Assembly: GCA_002483105.1 (NCBI GenBank)
Contig: DLHG01000001.1
Span: 263,831 to 327,830 of the forward strand
Source of the DNA: Bacteroidetes bacterium UBA7674
GTDB taxonomy: Bacteria > Bacteroidota > Bacteroidia > Chitinophagales > Chitinophagaceae
DNA: 64,000 nt
Reading direction: 5' to 3'
Shown: one piece after another, positions 43,148 to 52,407 of the stretch
Layout: each line of letters opens with the position of its first letter
Position numbering within the stretch: the first letter of the stretch is position 1
The notes under the pieces: model-generated
The model's database searches: none
What the model was told of the DNA's origin: nothing
What the model saw: the letters and a program-made list of their open reading frames with translations, nothing else
Translations under genes and position numbers: made by a program

Positions 43148-44293
43148 CTAAAGGACCTTCCCATGCGTTAACCCTATCAACCTCCGCTCCAGCGGCGGAA
43201 TACTATGCACGGTATTCAGGAACGCACTTGTCAGTAGCGGGTTGCCAAAGAAGCCTTGTATCTTTCTGCCCCAGTACAGGCGGGTCTTGAATTGTTTGTT
43301 CCAGAGTTTGGTGTAGCAGTCTTCGAGTTGCTGCCTGTCGGTGGCGGTGATGTTGCTGCGGTCGAGTATCTCGCTTTCTTCTATCAGTCCTGTGAGTAGC
43401 TTGGCTGCACCTATTGCCATGCTCATGCCGTTTCCGCAAAGGGGTGTTATCAGCCCTGCTGCATCGCCGCACATCATTATGTGATTCTCTATCAATTGCT
43501 TGGGCTCAAAGGAAACCTGTGTTATCACCAGTGGTGCATCCCACAGAAAAGTCGCCCGTTGGAAAATATCTTTCAGTACCGGATTTTTGAACAAAACCTT
43601 TTCTTCCAGCTCGGCAATATTTCTGAATTCATCCTTTGGCGCGCGGTAGCTGAGATAGCAGAGATTGTATGTATCCCCTTCTACTCTTGAGATACCGCAA
43701 TAACCGTCTTTGAAATTATCCAGTCCTATCTCGTCGTGCGGGTAATCTATTTTAATGTGGTACTTCACACCTGTATAGCCCGTGTGTTGTTGTATAAACT
43801 CCCTGTCCAGTTTTTTGTCCAGTGTATCACGCTTGCCATAGCTGCCTATTACCAACTTTGAGGTATAAGTTGCATCATTGGTGGTAACAGTGAATTGATT
43901 ATCGGCAAATGTTACATCTGTCACCCTTGTATTCATCAAGACCTCGGCGCCTTTTGAAACGGCCAGTTTATACAACTCATTATCTATCGTGTACCTGCTG
44001 ATACCAAAGCCGCCCATGTCGAGATTCGTGTAAATATTCTTTCCGTGAGGAGTAGAAAGGCGCAGACGCTTTATGTCAGCAGCCCCAAAAGCTATGGGGT
44101 CAAAACCTAATGAACGTAAATATGGTAAGACTTCATTGCTAATATACTCGCCACAGACTTTATGATAAGGATATTCTTTCTTCTCTATCAGCAAGACCTT
44201 TCTTCCGGATCGGGCAAGCTCAATAGTTGAGGTGAGGCCTGCCAGGCCACCACCTATTACTATCACGTCGTATATGGTGTCGTTATTGCTCAA
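43148..44293 (-). CDS. FAD-dependent oxidoreductase, geranylgeranyl-reductase-like
   Basis: A 381-aa flavoprotein. The N-terminal dinucleotide-binding fold is DVIVIGGGLAGLTSTIELAR plus LIEKKEYPYHKVCGEYIS; the latter Cys-Gly-Glu segment is typical of the geranylgeranyl-reductase/halogenase-type group. The second FAD motif is MMCGDAAGLITPLCGNGMSM. It lacks obvious lysine and WxWxIP halogenase motifs. It overlaps the methyltransferase gene by 11 bases, so the pair is translationally coupled, and it is the last gene of the type III PKS operon. It may oxidise or reduce the polyketide or its prenylated product. Confidence 0.82.
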   Translation of the reverse strand: MSNNDTIYDVIVIGGGLAGLTSTIELARSGRKVLLIEKKEYPYHKVCGEYISNEVLPYLRSLGFDPIAFGAADIKRLRLSTPHGKNIYTNLDMGGFGISRYTIDNELYKLAVSKGAEVLMNTRVTDVTFADNQFTVTTNDATYTSKLVIGSYGKRDTLDKKLDREFIQQHTGYTGVKYHIKIDYPHDEIGLDNFKDGYCGISRVEGDTYNLCYLSYRAPKDEFRNIAELEEKVLFKNPVLKDIFQRATFLWDAPLVITQVSFEPKQLIENHIMMCGDAAGLITPLCGNGMSMAIGAAKLLTGLIEESEILDRSNITATDRQQLEDCYTKLWNKQFKTRLYWGRKIQGFFGNPLLTSAFLNTVHSIPPLERRLIGLTHGKVL

Positions 44294-44993
44294 TCTTTAT
44301 CACCAGTTGCCAGCGCCATGCCCAGCGCCATTTGAGTGTATAATTTTTTATTCCTGCTGCCGTCAATGTCTCCTCCCAATCCTTTCGGGTAAATGCCCGC
44401 GCTACCGAAAGCCTTGCATCATACCGCACCAATCTCGCTTTCGCAAACACAGCAGTCAGCACACTGATAGCATAGTAGGCGAACCAATGCCGGTGCAGGT
44501 CGTTAATTACCACCGCCTTCTTTGCCAGTGTATGCATTCGCTGCAATATTTGTACCAAAGCTTCTTTCTCAAAGTGGTGACAAAAAAGGCTTGCGGTCGT
44601 GATATCCGCACGCTCACTCATCAGTGCGTCGTCGAATACATTTAAGATCTTGTAGGTGATGTCCTTATACCCAACAGATCTTTCTTCTGCGAACTCTATG
44701 ATGTCAGGATTCAGGTCGATGCCTGTTAGTTGAACTGTTTTATTTTTCCTCTTCGCCCACTCAGATATTTTGCGCAGCATATCTCCACCACCGCAACCCA
44801 CATCCAATATAGTAATGGGTTCTTCTTTCAGTTCAAGCTCATCCAGCGCCGATGTTACCACATCATATCCACCCAGTCTTATATTGATCGCCTCAATTTC
44901 CCGCAGCGCTATACGAATGTCCTCGCGCGGGATATCCGGCTCGTCCATTATCTCCAATAATGTGCTACGTTGAGAAAAGTCAGGCATGGGCAA
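44283..44993 (-). CDS. SAM-dependent methyltransferase of the type III PKS cluster
   Basis: A 236-aa class I methyltransferase. The AdoMet-binding motif is ITILDVGCGGGDMLRKI, followed by TGIDLNPDIIEFAEERS and later SLFCHHFEKEALVQIL. A C-terminal amphipathic/hydrophobic helix region (WFAYYAISVLTAVFAKARL) may dock to a membrane, as seen in polyprenyl-aromatic methyltransferases. Located between the PKS (3 bases away) and the FAD oxidoreductase (overlap), so it likely methylates the polyketide or its derivative. Starts at the ATG at 44993. Confidence 0.85.
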   Translation of the reverse strand: MPMPDFSQRSTLLEIMDEPDIPREDIRIALREIEAINIRLGGYDVVTSALDELELKEEPITILDVGCGGGDMLRKISEWAKRKNKTVQLTGIDLNPDIIEFAEERSVGYKDITYKILNVFDDALMSERADITTASLFCHHFEKEALVQILQRMHTLAKKAVVINDLHRHWFAYYAISVLTAVFAKARLVRYDARLSVARAFTRKDWEETLTAAGIKNYTLKWRWAWRWQLVIKIEQ

Positions 44994-44996
44994 ATT

Positions 44997-46109
44997 TTAT
45001 GCTACCTCTAATATCATCGCCTCCATAGTGATGCCGGGGCCAAACGCGCAGGAAAGTATCTTCTTTCCTTTATCGGCTTCTGTAAGTGTTTTTAAATACT
45101 CTCTCAATACGAACATCACCGTAACGGACGACATATTACCATATTCACGAAGTATAGAGTACGATATTGCATTATCTTCTTTACTGATGCCCAGCGATTC
45201 CTGGCAGGCTTCCAGTATCTTGATACCACCGGGGTGAATCGCATATTCATCTATATCGGCTTGAGATAGCTTTGCCTTTTCCAGCAGGCTATCCACCAGT
45301 CCACGGATATTTCCTTTCACCACATTCGGCACTTCGGGTGTCAGCCTCAGGTCGAAACCAAAATCACCTATACGCCATACCATATCATTACTCGCCGACT
45401 GCTCGAACTCAGAGTAAAACGTGCTCAACCCAAGCGTAACCGTGTCTTTATTCAATTGCTTAGCAGATATTATTGCTGCCGCAGCGCCATCACCAAATAT
45501 TGCATTAGCTACCACCTGGAACGGATCATTGCTCTTACGGTAGTGCAGTGAGCATAGTTCCACACCCGCTATCAACACCACCGCGTCAGGCTCTGCCTTG
45601 GCTATATAATATGCCGACTTCATCGCATTGATGGCGGCATAGCAACCCATAAAGTTGATACAGGTACGCTCTACATTCCTTTCGAGGCCGAGGCGCTCTA
45701 CCAATTGTATATCCAGCCCCGGCGCGTACATACCCGTGCAACTGAAGGTGATGAGATGAGTTATTTCTTTCTTTTCTAATGAAGGCAATTGTGCCAGGCA
45801 ATCATTTACAGCCTCACCACATACATCCGCAGCATGCTCCTCGTAAATGTTCATTCGCTCCGATACAGGTGTTTCCGGAAAATCGCCTGAGGGATGAAAT
45901 AATAAATGCTCAGCTTTGTCATTCTGCTCGAATTCACCCAATACACTATACCTGTATTGTATGCCGCTTCTGCCATAAACTGTTTTCAACACCAGCCTTT
46001 CTTCCCTGCTAATGCCATTTGCCGCTTCTATAATTGAAGCATGATGTGCCTGCGAAATTTTATGTTTCGGTACTGCTGTTCCTATTGCCTGTATTCCGGG
46101 ATTGTTCAT
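44997..46109 (-). CDS. Type III polyketide synthase (chalcone/stilbene synthase-like)
   Basis: A 370-aa homodimeric iterative ketosynthase. Catalytic Cys155 lies in CINFMGCYAAINAMK; a His lies in YAIHPGGIKILEAC (about residue 300) and an Asn in YGNMSSVTVMFVL (about 330), giving the Cys-His-Asn triad. THLITFSCTGMYAPGLDIQL is also characteristic. It condenses acyl-CoA starters with malonyl-CoA to make pyrones or resorcinols without an ACP. First gene of an operon with a methyltransferase and an FAD enzyme, divergent from a UbiA-like prenyltransferase (45 bases between starts). Product unknown; alkylpyrone, alkylresorcinol or a prenylated phenol are possible. Confidence 0.93.
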   Translation of the reverse strand: MNNPGIQAIGTAVPKHKISQAHHASIIEAANGISREERLVLKTVYGRSGIQYRYSVLGEFEQNDKAEHLLFHPSGDFPETPVSERMNIYEEHAADVCGEAVNDCLAQLPSLEKKEITHLITFSCTGMYAPGLDIQLVERLGLERNVERTCINFMGCYAAINAMKSAYYIAKAEPDAVVLIAGVELCSLHYRKSNDPFQVVANAIFGDGAAAAIISAKQLNKDTVTLGLSTFYSEFEQSASNDMVWRIGDFGFDLRLTPEVPNVVKGNIRGLVDSLLEKAKLSQADIDEYAIHPGGIKILEACQESLGISKEDNAISYSILREYGNMSSVTVMFVLREYLKTLTEADKGKKILSCAFGPGITMEAMILEVA

Positions 46110-46154
46110 TCGTTCCTTTAAATTACTCTATATTTATGATATAAAACGCAGGCC

Positions 46155-47072
46155 TTGAACGCAGAAAAACTAAATCTTTTCACCATCTTCGACCGCGATA
46201 CCCGCATTCATTTACGTTTACCCTTCTCTTACTACTTGTTGCCCGTCTTTTGCTTCGGACTAAGCCAGGCCTCTCCAATATACGTTACAAACACAATTAT
46301 TGTTTTTATAGCGCTGCACATCTTCATATATCCCGGCAGCAACATATATAACAGCTATATGGACAAAGATACGGGCAGCATCGGCGGTATCAAAAATCCA
46401 CCACCTGTTACGCCGAAGCTATATTATGCCAGTATCATTTTCGACATCATAGGTTTACTGCTTTGTTTACTCACAGGTTGGCAAAATTTCCTGCTCATGC
46501 TCGGTTACGTTGGCTTCTCGAAAGGATATAGCTGGCATGGCATCCGCTTCAAAAAATATACTTATGGCGGCTGGCTTTCAGTAGCTTTCTTCCAGGGTGG
46601 CTATACGTTTCTGCTATCCAATATGGCAGCCGAGAACCTGTTCACCGTTGAATGGCTTACAGCTCGCAACATAGAATGTATGGCCATTGCTTCTATACTC
46701 ATCGGCGGTTCCTATCCCCTCACCCAGATATACCAGCACAAGCAAGACACCGAAAGCGGCGACATGACCATCAGCAGAAAACTTGGCGTGAAGGGTACAT
46801 TCATCTTTTCCGGACTAGCCTTCTTCACGGGAGCAATAATACTGCTACACTATTTCTATACCTACTATACGCTCACACAATTCTACATTTTCGCAGCTTG
46901 CCTCTCCCCTGTTATCATATACTTTACCGGTTGGTTCTTAAAGTCAATGAAAGACAGCAAGCATGTCAACTATGAAAACACCATGATGATGAACCGTATT
47001 TCCGCCACCTGCATGATCATCTGTTTCACTATCCTGCTTATACTTAACCTGTCCTACGTACCACTTATTTAG
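46155..47072 (+). CDS. UbiA-like prenyltransferase
   Basis: A 305-aa polytopic membrane protein with about 8-9 helices. UbiA-type acidic motifs: first IYNSYMDKDTGSIGG (N..xD.D), second TQIYQHKQDTESGDM followed by TISRKLGV. These bind Mg-diphosphate of a prenyl donor. The frame opens at a TTG at 46155 with no in-frame ATG until much later, so this is the best start. It is divergent from the type III PKS operon, which suggests prenylation of the polyketide product. It overlaps the end of the convergent gene by 8 bases. Confidence 0.85.
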   Translation: MNAEKLNLFTIFDRDTRIHLRLPFSYYLLPVFCFGLSQASPIYVTNTIIVFIALHIFIYPGSNIYNSYMDKDTGSIGGIKNPPPVTPKLYYASIIFDIIGLLLCLLTGWQNFLLMLGYVGFSKGYSWHGIRFKKYTYGGWLSVAFFQGGYTFLLSNMAAENLFTVEWLTARNIECMAIASILIGGSYPLTQIYQHKQDTESGDMTISRKLGVKGTFIFSGLAFFTGAIILLHYFYTYYTLTQFYIFAACLSPVIIYFTGWFLKSMKDSKHVNYENTMMMNRISATCMIICFTILLILNLSYVPLI

Positions 47073-48330
47073 ATGCAGACACCCTCCATATAGTATTCTC
47101 CACATCATCCGTCAGCAACATAGAACCATCGGGCAAAAAGGTAACGCCAGTTGGCCTGCCATACACTTCGTCTTTTTCGAGATCAGCTACAAAGCCTGTC
47201 AGGAAATCTTCAGGCTTGCCGGGCTTACCATTCTTAAATGGCACGAACAATACTTTATAACCCGACAATGTAGACCTGTTCCATGAGCCATGTTGCGCTA
47301 CAAATGCCCCACCATGATATTTAGCGGGAAATGATTTTCCCCTGTAAAATTCCAATCCCAGCGATGCTGTATGAGACCCCAGATCAACATCAGGCACTAT
47401 CGCTTTTTTCACAAGGTCAAGTTTTGGTTCTTTTACTCTTGGATCAATGTTCTGTCCCCAGTATGAATAGGGCCAGCCGTAGAAGCCGCCATCTTTCACA
47501 CTCGTCAGGTAGTCAGGCACCAGGTCGTCACCAAGTTCATCACGTTCATTCACCGCTGTCCATAGTGTCTTCGTGCCTGGTGCCCAGTCCATACCTACGG
47601 GGTTGCGCAGTCCACTGGCATATACACGTAGTTTGCTACCATCAAGATTCATTTCGAGTATACACGCGCGCATCAGTTCTGCTTCCAGCCCTTGCTCCCC
47701 TACATTACTGGCACTACCAACACCCACATACAATTTAGACTTGTCACCATTGGTCACCAGGCTTTTCGTCCAGTGGCGCTTGCCGGGGTTTAGGTCAGCA
47801 ATCTTTACCGGGGCAGCAGTGATTTTCGTATCGCCTTTTTTATACGGAAACTTTACCACAGCATCAGTGTTCGCCACATACAGCCAGTCACCTATCAGTA
47901 CCATACCAAATGGCTGATTCAGATTCTCCAGTATATAAGTTCTTGTCTCGGGAATACCATCTTTATCGCTATCCCTGAGCAGTGTTATCCTGTCAGCGCT
48001 TTTCTTTGTATCGTGGGAAGCTGCAGCGCCTATTATTTCGGCGCCTACCTGCTTTACAAAACTCATATTGGAATTGCTCTCCGCTACCAGCACATCTCCA
48101 TTAGGCAGCACATACATCCAGCGCGGATTCTGGAAGCCATCAGCATACTTGCTGACCTTGAATCCCGCAGGGGCTTTCGGCATATTGCCATCTTTCCAGC
48201 CCAATGATTTACTGAAGTTCTGAACCGACTTGGTAGCATATGGTTCAGGTAGTTTCTTATCCCCTTTTTGAGCAACAGCATAACCGCATGACAGCAAGCC
48301 TGTTATCGCTAAGAATAGTCCTTTTTTCAT
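47065..48330 (-). CDS. Sorbosone-dehydrogenase-like PQQ/propeller protein
   Basis: A 421-aa exported beta-propeller protein with signal peptide MKKGLFLAITGLLSCGYAVA. Blades show PNGDVLVAESNSN, DKDGIPETRTYI, NLNQPFGMVLIGDWLYVANT, ASGLRNPVGMDWAPGTKTLW and a final GRPTGVTFLPDGSMLLTDD. It matches the L-sorbosone dehydrogenase/soluble glucose dehydrogenase fold, which binds PQQ and oxidises sugars or sugar-like substrates. Without structure or chemistry, PQQ use and substrate are inferred. Possibly periplasmic. The stop overlaps the end of the prenyltransferase gene on the other strand. Confidence 0.82.
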   Translation of the reverse strand: MKKGLFLAITGLLSCGYAVAQKGDKKLPEPYATKSVQNFSKSLGWKDGNMPKAPAGFKVSKYADGFQNPRWMYVLPNGDVLVAESNSNMSFVKQVGAEIIGAAASHDTKKSADRITLLRDSDKDGIPETRTYILENLNQPFGMVLIGDWLYVANTDAVVKFPYKKGDTKITAAPVKIADLNPGKRHWTKSLVTNGDKSKLYVGVGSASNVGEQGLEAELMRACILEMNLDGSKLRVYASGLRNPVGMDWAPGTKTLWTAVNERDELGDDLVPDYLTSVKDGGFYGWPYSYWGQNIDPRVKEPKLDLVKKAIVPDVDLGSHTASLGLEFYRGKSFPAKYHGGAFVAQHGSWNRSTLSGYKVLFVPFKNGKPGKPEDFLTGFVADLEKDEVYGRPTGVTFLPDGSMLLTDDVENTIWRVSASK

Positions 48331-48439
48331 GATGTCGTATTATTACCACCAATACACTTAAAATCCGTACCAACTCATCCTTATTATGGCATAGATTTTT
48401 CACCTTTGTAATAGCATCATTTTTGCCGTCGCACACAAC

Positions 48440-50503
48440 ATGAAGAAAATTTACCTGCTGATACTGAGTATAATACCATTGTCCTCCTATGCACAGGATG
48501 TTACAACCCTTCTTTTGACCGACACGCTATCTGTTGTCACCATAAGGGCTTATGAGCAGAATTTACCCCTGATGAAAACTCCCGCGGCAATTAATATAGT
48601 GAGCGGTAAAGACCTGAATAAATACAGTAATACAAGCATACTCCCCGCTGTCAACGCCACACCCGGTGTGAGAATGGAAGAGCGTTCCCCCAACAGTTAC
48701 CGCTTCGGAATAAGGGGCAGCGCTGCCCAGGCTCCTTTCGGAGTAAGGAACATTAAGGTTTATTACAACGATATCCCTTTCACCGATGCGGGAGGCAATA
48801 CATACCTGAACAATCTTGGCTTTTACAACATACAGGGACTGGAGATCATCAAAGGACCTGCAGGTAGCTTATACGGAGCAGGCACAGGTGGAGCGGTACT
48901 CATTAATAGTTTCCCCGCGGACATAGACAACAGCGCTATAGTACATTATACCACAGGTAGCTTTGGTTTACAAAACGTTGCAGGAGAATTCTATATAAAC
49001 AACAACAAAGCACAACACGCCATACGTTACCAACACGCAGAGTCTGACGGGTACAGGCAACAGTCGGCCAGCAAAAAGGATATTCTATCTTATGATGTGG
49101 CAGTGCAAACCGGAGAGCGAAACCAACTCAGCGCGCACTTTCTCTACACCGACCTAACCTACCAGACACCCGGCGGATTAACTCTTACACAATACAATGC
49201 GGATCCTAAGTGCGCACGCCCGGGCACAACAACTGTTCCCGGCGCGGTTGACAACAAGGCAACCATCTATCAAAAGGCATTCCTGACAGGAGTTACTAAC
49301 AAATTCCGCATCAACGAAAAATGGCAGAACAGCACTACCTTTTTCGCCTCATACAATCAACTCATCAATCCTACCCTGCGCAACTACTCACGTAGTTCGC
49401 AACCCAATGTAGGTGGACGCACTACCTTCAAATACAACACAGCAATAGGCAGATCTTCATTGCAATGGGTCACCGGTGCTGAAGCCTTGCAACAATTTGT
49501 CACTGAGAAAACCTATAAAAATGATCTCGGCAACCCAGGTGCTATGACTAATGATGTAGAAATAAATAATTTCTTAGCTTTTGGTTTTACCCAGCTCACC
49601 TGGACTTATGAGCGTTGGATAGTAACAGGTGGCATCAGCCTCAACACATTAAAAGTAGGCCTAAGTAATTTTATACCTACCTACACCAAACAGAGCAAAC
49701 AATTCAATAACCAGGTTGCACCACGATTAGCCATCATGCGCCAGTTTAAAAACAATACGTCCTTATACGTTTCTGCAGAAAAAGGATACACTCCTCCTTC
49801 CATAAGCGAACTAGCCCCAACAGGCAGTAACGTTAATTTAGGTTTGCAAGCCGCACAAGGATGGAACCTGAGTGTAGGTTGCAGGGGTTATGCCTTAAAC
49901 GATCGTTTCTTTTTTGATATCAATATGTTCCTATTCCGGCTATCGCAAAGTATAGTGCAACGCAGGGACAGCGCCGGCGGCGACTATTATGTAAATGCAG
50001 GAGGCACAGAGCAAAATGGCGCAGACATACTTCTCCGCTATTCCATTATTAAGAATAGCAAAAGCGCTTTATTCAATAACATAGACCTCTCAGTCGCTTT
50101 CTCAGGATACAGGTTTACCTACAGCAACTTCGTGCAGGTAGACCAGGACTATTCAGGCAACTGGCTTCCCGGCGTACCAAGACATACCGTTAGCACTATG
50201 CTGGATATCAATACCAATTTCGGGGGCTATCTTAATCTGAATTATTATTACTGCGAACCCATTTACCTCAATGACGCCAATACAGACCAAATAAATGACT
50301 ATACCCTACTTGGTGGTCGCATAGGCTACAGAAAAACCATCAAACGCGTACTACTTGATGTATTCGCGGGTGGCGATAACCTGCTGGATAAAAAGTACAG
50401 CCTGGGCAATGACATCAATGCAGCAGGAGGTCGCTATTACAACGCTGCTCCCGGTATTAACTTCTTCGCAGGATTAACTTTTGGCTATAGATACAAGAAG
50501 TAG
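48440..50503 (+). CDS. TonB-dependent outer-membrane receptor
   Basis: A 687-aa receptor. Signal peptide MKKIYLLILSIIPLSSYA; a plug domain (about residues 35-165) with KTPAAINIVSGKDLNKYS, VRMEERSPNSYRFGIRGSA, DIPFTDAGGNTYL and GLEIIKGPAGSLYGAGTGG; then a 22-strand-type barrel of about 510 residues, ending AGGRYYNAAPGINFFAGLTF. No N-terminal carboxypeptidase-like domain, so it is not a SusC. The size and single plug suggest an iron-complex or cobalamin-type substrate, but this is not determined. It would be energised by the TonB complex at 27.9-31.1 kb. Confidence 0.92.
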   Translation: MKKIYLLILSIIPLSSYAQDVTTLLLTDTLSVVTIRAYEQNLPLMKTPAAINIVSGKDLNKYSNTSILPAVNATPGVRMEERSPNSYRFGIRGSAAQAPFGVRNIKVYYNDIPFTDAGGNTYLNNLGFYNIQGLEIIKGPAGSLYGAGTGGAVLINSFPADIDNSAIVHYTTGSFGLQNVAGEFYINNNKAQHAIRYQHAESDGYRQQSASKKDILSYDVAVQTGERNQLSAHFLYTDLTYQTPGGLTLTQYNADPKCARPGTTTVPGAVDNKATIYQKAFLTGVTNKFRINEKWQNSTTFFASYNQLINPTLRNYSRSSQPNVGGRTTFKYNTAIGRSSLQWVTGAEALQQFVTEKTYKNDLGNPGAMTNDVEINNFLAFGFTQLTWTYERWIVTGGISLNTLKVGLSNFIPTYTKQSKQFNNQVAPRLAIMRQFKNNTSLYVSAEKGYTPPSISELAPTGSNVNLGLQAAQGWNLSVGCRGYALNDRFFFDINMFLFRLSQSIVQRRDSAGGDYYVNAGGTEQNGADILLRYSIIKNSKSALFNNIDLSVAFSGYRFTYSNFVQVDQDYSGNWLPGVPRHTVSTMLDINTNFGGYLNLNYYYCEPIYLNDANTDQINDYTLLGGRIGYRKTIKRVLLDVFAGGDNLLDKKYSLGNDINAAGGRYYNAAPGINFFAGLTFGYRYKK

Positions 50504-50615
50504 ACTCATCTGTTAGGGTCGTGTTAAGATAATACAGTTAACAAAAAACACCGTCGAAAGACCCTGTTTTCAAAAATTCTAATTCCCTACTTTTATCGCT
50601 TTAGAGGACGGGGTC

Positions 50616-52322
50616 ATGGTTTACAATAAAATTTTACTAATTGAAGATGATACAGAGAGCGTCTTCCTGCTTAGTAAATTGCTGGAACGTATTGGATTTA
50701 CACCAGGCAATATATCTGTGTGCGGATCTCTCAGGGAAATAAACAGCATAAAAGAAGATGATTTCCAACTCATACTATTAGACCTTACACTACCCGACTC
50801 TACTTATGACCAAACCTTTGAGCGTGTCATCGCTAATTTCCCTCATGTACCGATCATCGTATTGACGGGCAAAGACGAACAAGACTTCGCTAACAAAACT
50901 ATTCAGCAAGGTGCGCAGGATTACCTGATAAAAGGCAACTTCGGACAAGAACTGCTTCAGAAGTCCATGCACTATGCTATCGAGCGTAATGCCATACGAC
51001 AGGAACTGCTTAAGTCTCAAGCCGATTATAAAAGGGTATTTGAAGAAAGTCCCAATCCCATGTTCGTCTTCAATAGTAATACCTATGAGATACTTGCTGT
51101 GAATATCGCCACCATCAGGCAATACGGGTATAGCGAGCGGGAATTGCTTCAATTAACAATGGACGATATTCGTCCCAATGAAGACATTGAGGCATTCCAC
51201 AAAATATTAGATACCCTCACTACCAAATACACAGATGCAGGCATATGGAGGCATGTCAACATGGACGGCACCGTGAAGCATGTGCAGATCTATAGCCACA
51301 AAACAAGATTCAACAACATTGATGCGATCATTACAATAGCTATTAATGTTGATGAAAAGGTGAAAACGAAGGAACGCCTGAAAGAACGCAACAAGGAAAT
51401 AACAGATATACTGGATAGTATCTCGGATGGCTTTTACACTATCAACAAGGACTGGGTCATCACTTATGTAAATGCAGCTTTTGAAGAAATATTCAGTCTG
51501 AAAAAAGAAACCGCTGTCGGGAAAACTATGTTTGACGTGTTCCCTATGTTCAAGGGGACGGATATGCATAATGACTTTGCCCAAACTATGGCGAATGGTA
51601 AGTCATATCATAATACCGTGTTCTCCCAGGCTGCAAAAAAATGGATACAGATCGGCGTTTATCCTGTAAAAGACGGGCTGGCTGTTTATTTACTCAATAT
51701 CAATGAAGAATACCAGCTGAATGAAAAGCTCATAAACAATGATAAAGCCTTACGTGCTATTATTAATAACACCGATGACATAATCTGGTCTATTGATAAA
51801 AAATTAAAAGTTATTGAGGCTAATCAGCCGTTTTGGGACACCATGCACGCCAAAACCGGTAAAAAGGAAGAAGAGATACAATCCGGGGACACTAATGCAG
51901 AAGCATTCAGCGATTGGCAACAATATTTTGATCGTGCATTTAGTGGAGAAGTCTTTAAAACTATATGGACCGAGGAAACTGAAAATGGGACTGCATATGC
52001 CGAAGTCAGTTTCAACCCTATTTATGACAGCGAGAATAATATTACAGCAGTTAGTTGTTTCTCCCGCAATATCACCGCCGAAAAGACCTATCAGCACATG
52101 ATAGAGCAGCAGAATAAACAGCTGCGGGAAATAGCATGGTTACAATCGCACAAAGTTCGTAGTCACGTAGCTACCATTCTCGGCCTGAGCCAGTTTGTCA
52201 ACAGACAAGCCATAACCGACCCTGATCTGAATAGAGTACTCTCCGGAATACAAGATGCCGCAAAAGAACTCGATACAGTAATAAAAGACATCAATACACT
52301 TACCAAGAATGTGGATGGGTAG
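50616..52322 (+). CDS. REC-PAS-PAS-PAS signalling protein with DHp-like His but no ATPase domain
   Basis: A 568-aa cytosolic protein. Residues about 1-120 are a receiver domain with ILLDLTLPDS (phospho-acceptor Asp), VPIIVLTGKDEQ and QDYLIKG (conserved Lys). PAS domains follow at about 130-250 (YKRVFEESPNPMFVFNSNTY), 255-370 (ILDSISDGFYTINKDWVITY) and 375-495 (IINNTDDIIWSIDKKLKVIE). The C-terminal 70 residues contain QSHKVRSHVATILGLSQFV, resembling a DHp/HisKA helix with His512. Only 56 residues follow, far too few for a HATPase_c domain. It may act as a phosphorelay intermediate or be phosphorylated in trans. A terminator follows directly. Confidence 0.88.
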   Translation: MVYNKILLIEDDTESVFLLSKLLERIGFTPGNISVCGSLREINSIKEDDFQLILLDLTLPDSTYDQTFERVIANFPHVPIIVLTGKDEQDFANKTIQQGAQDYLIKGNFGQELLQKSMHYAIERNAIRQELLKSQADYKRVFEESPNPMFVFNSNTYEILAVNIATIRQYGYSERELLQLTMDDIRPNEDIEAFHKILDTLTTKYTDAGIWRHVNMDGTVKHVQIYSHKTRFNNIDAIITIAINVDEKVKTKERLKERNKEITDILDSISDGFYTINKDWVITYVNAAFEEIFSLKKETAVGKTMFDVFPMFKGTDMHNDFAQTMANGKSYHNTVFSQAAKKWIQIGVYPVKDGLAVYLLNINEEYQLNEKLINNDKALRAIINNTDDIIWSIDKKLKVIEANQPFWDTMHAKTGKKEEEIQSGDTNAEAFSDWQQYFDRAFSGEVFKTIWTEETENGTAYAEVSFNPIYDSENNITAVSCFSRNITAEKTYQHMIEQQNKQLREIAWLQSHKVRSHVATILGLSQFVNRQAITDPDLNRVLSGIQDAAKELDTVIKDINTLTKNVDG

Positions 52323-52361
52323 AGCCTGTTGTTTGTTAAAACACTACCCTTCGCAACAACA

Positions 52362-52397
52362 AAAATCCCGTCAAGGCTTAGCCGAGACGGGATTTTT
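52362..52397. terminator. Bidirectional terminator
   Basis: An 11-bp stem (52362-52372 with 52386-52396) with A-run before and T-run after. It separates the convergent signalling gene and the frameshifted gene at 52408. Confidence 0.82.
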
Positions 52398-52407
52398 TAT
52401 GCAACTC

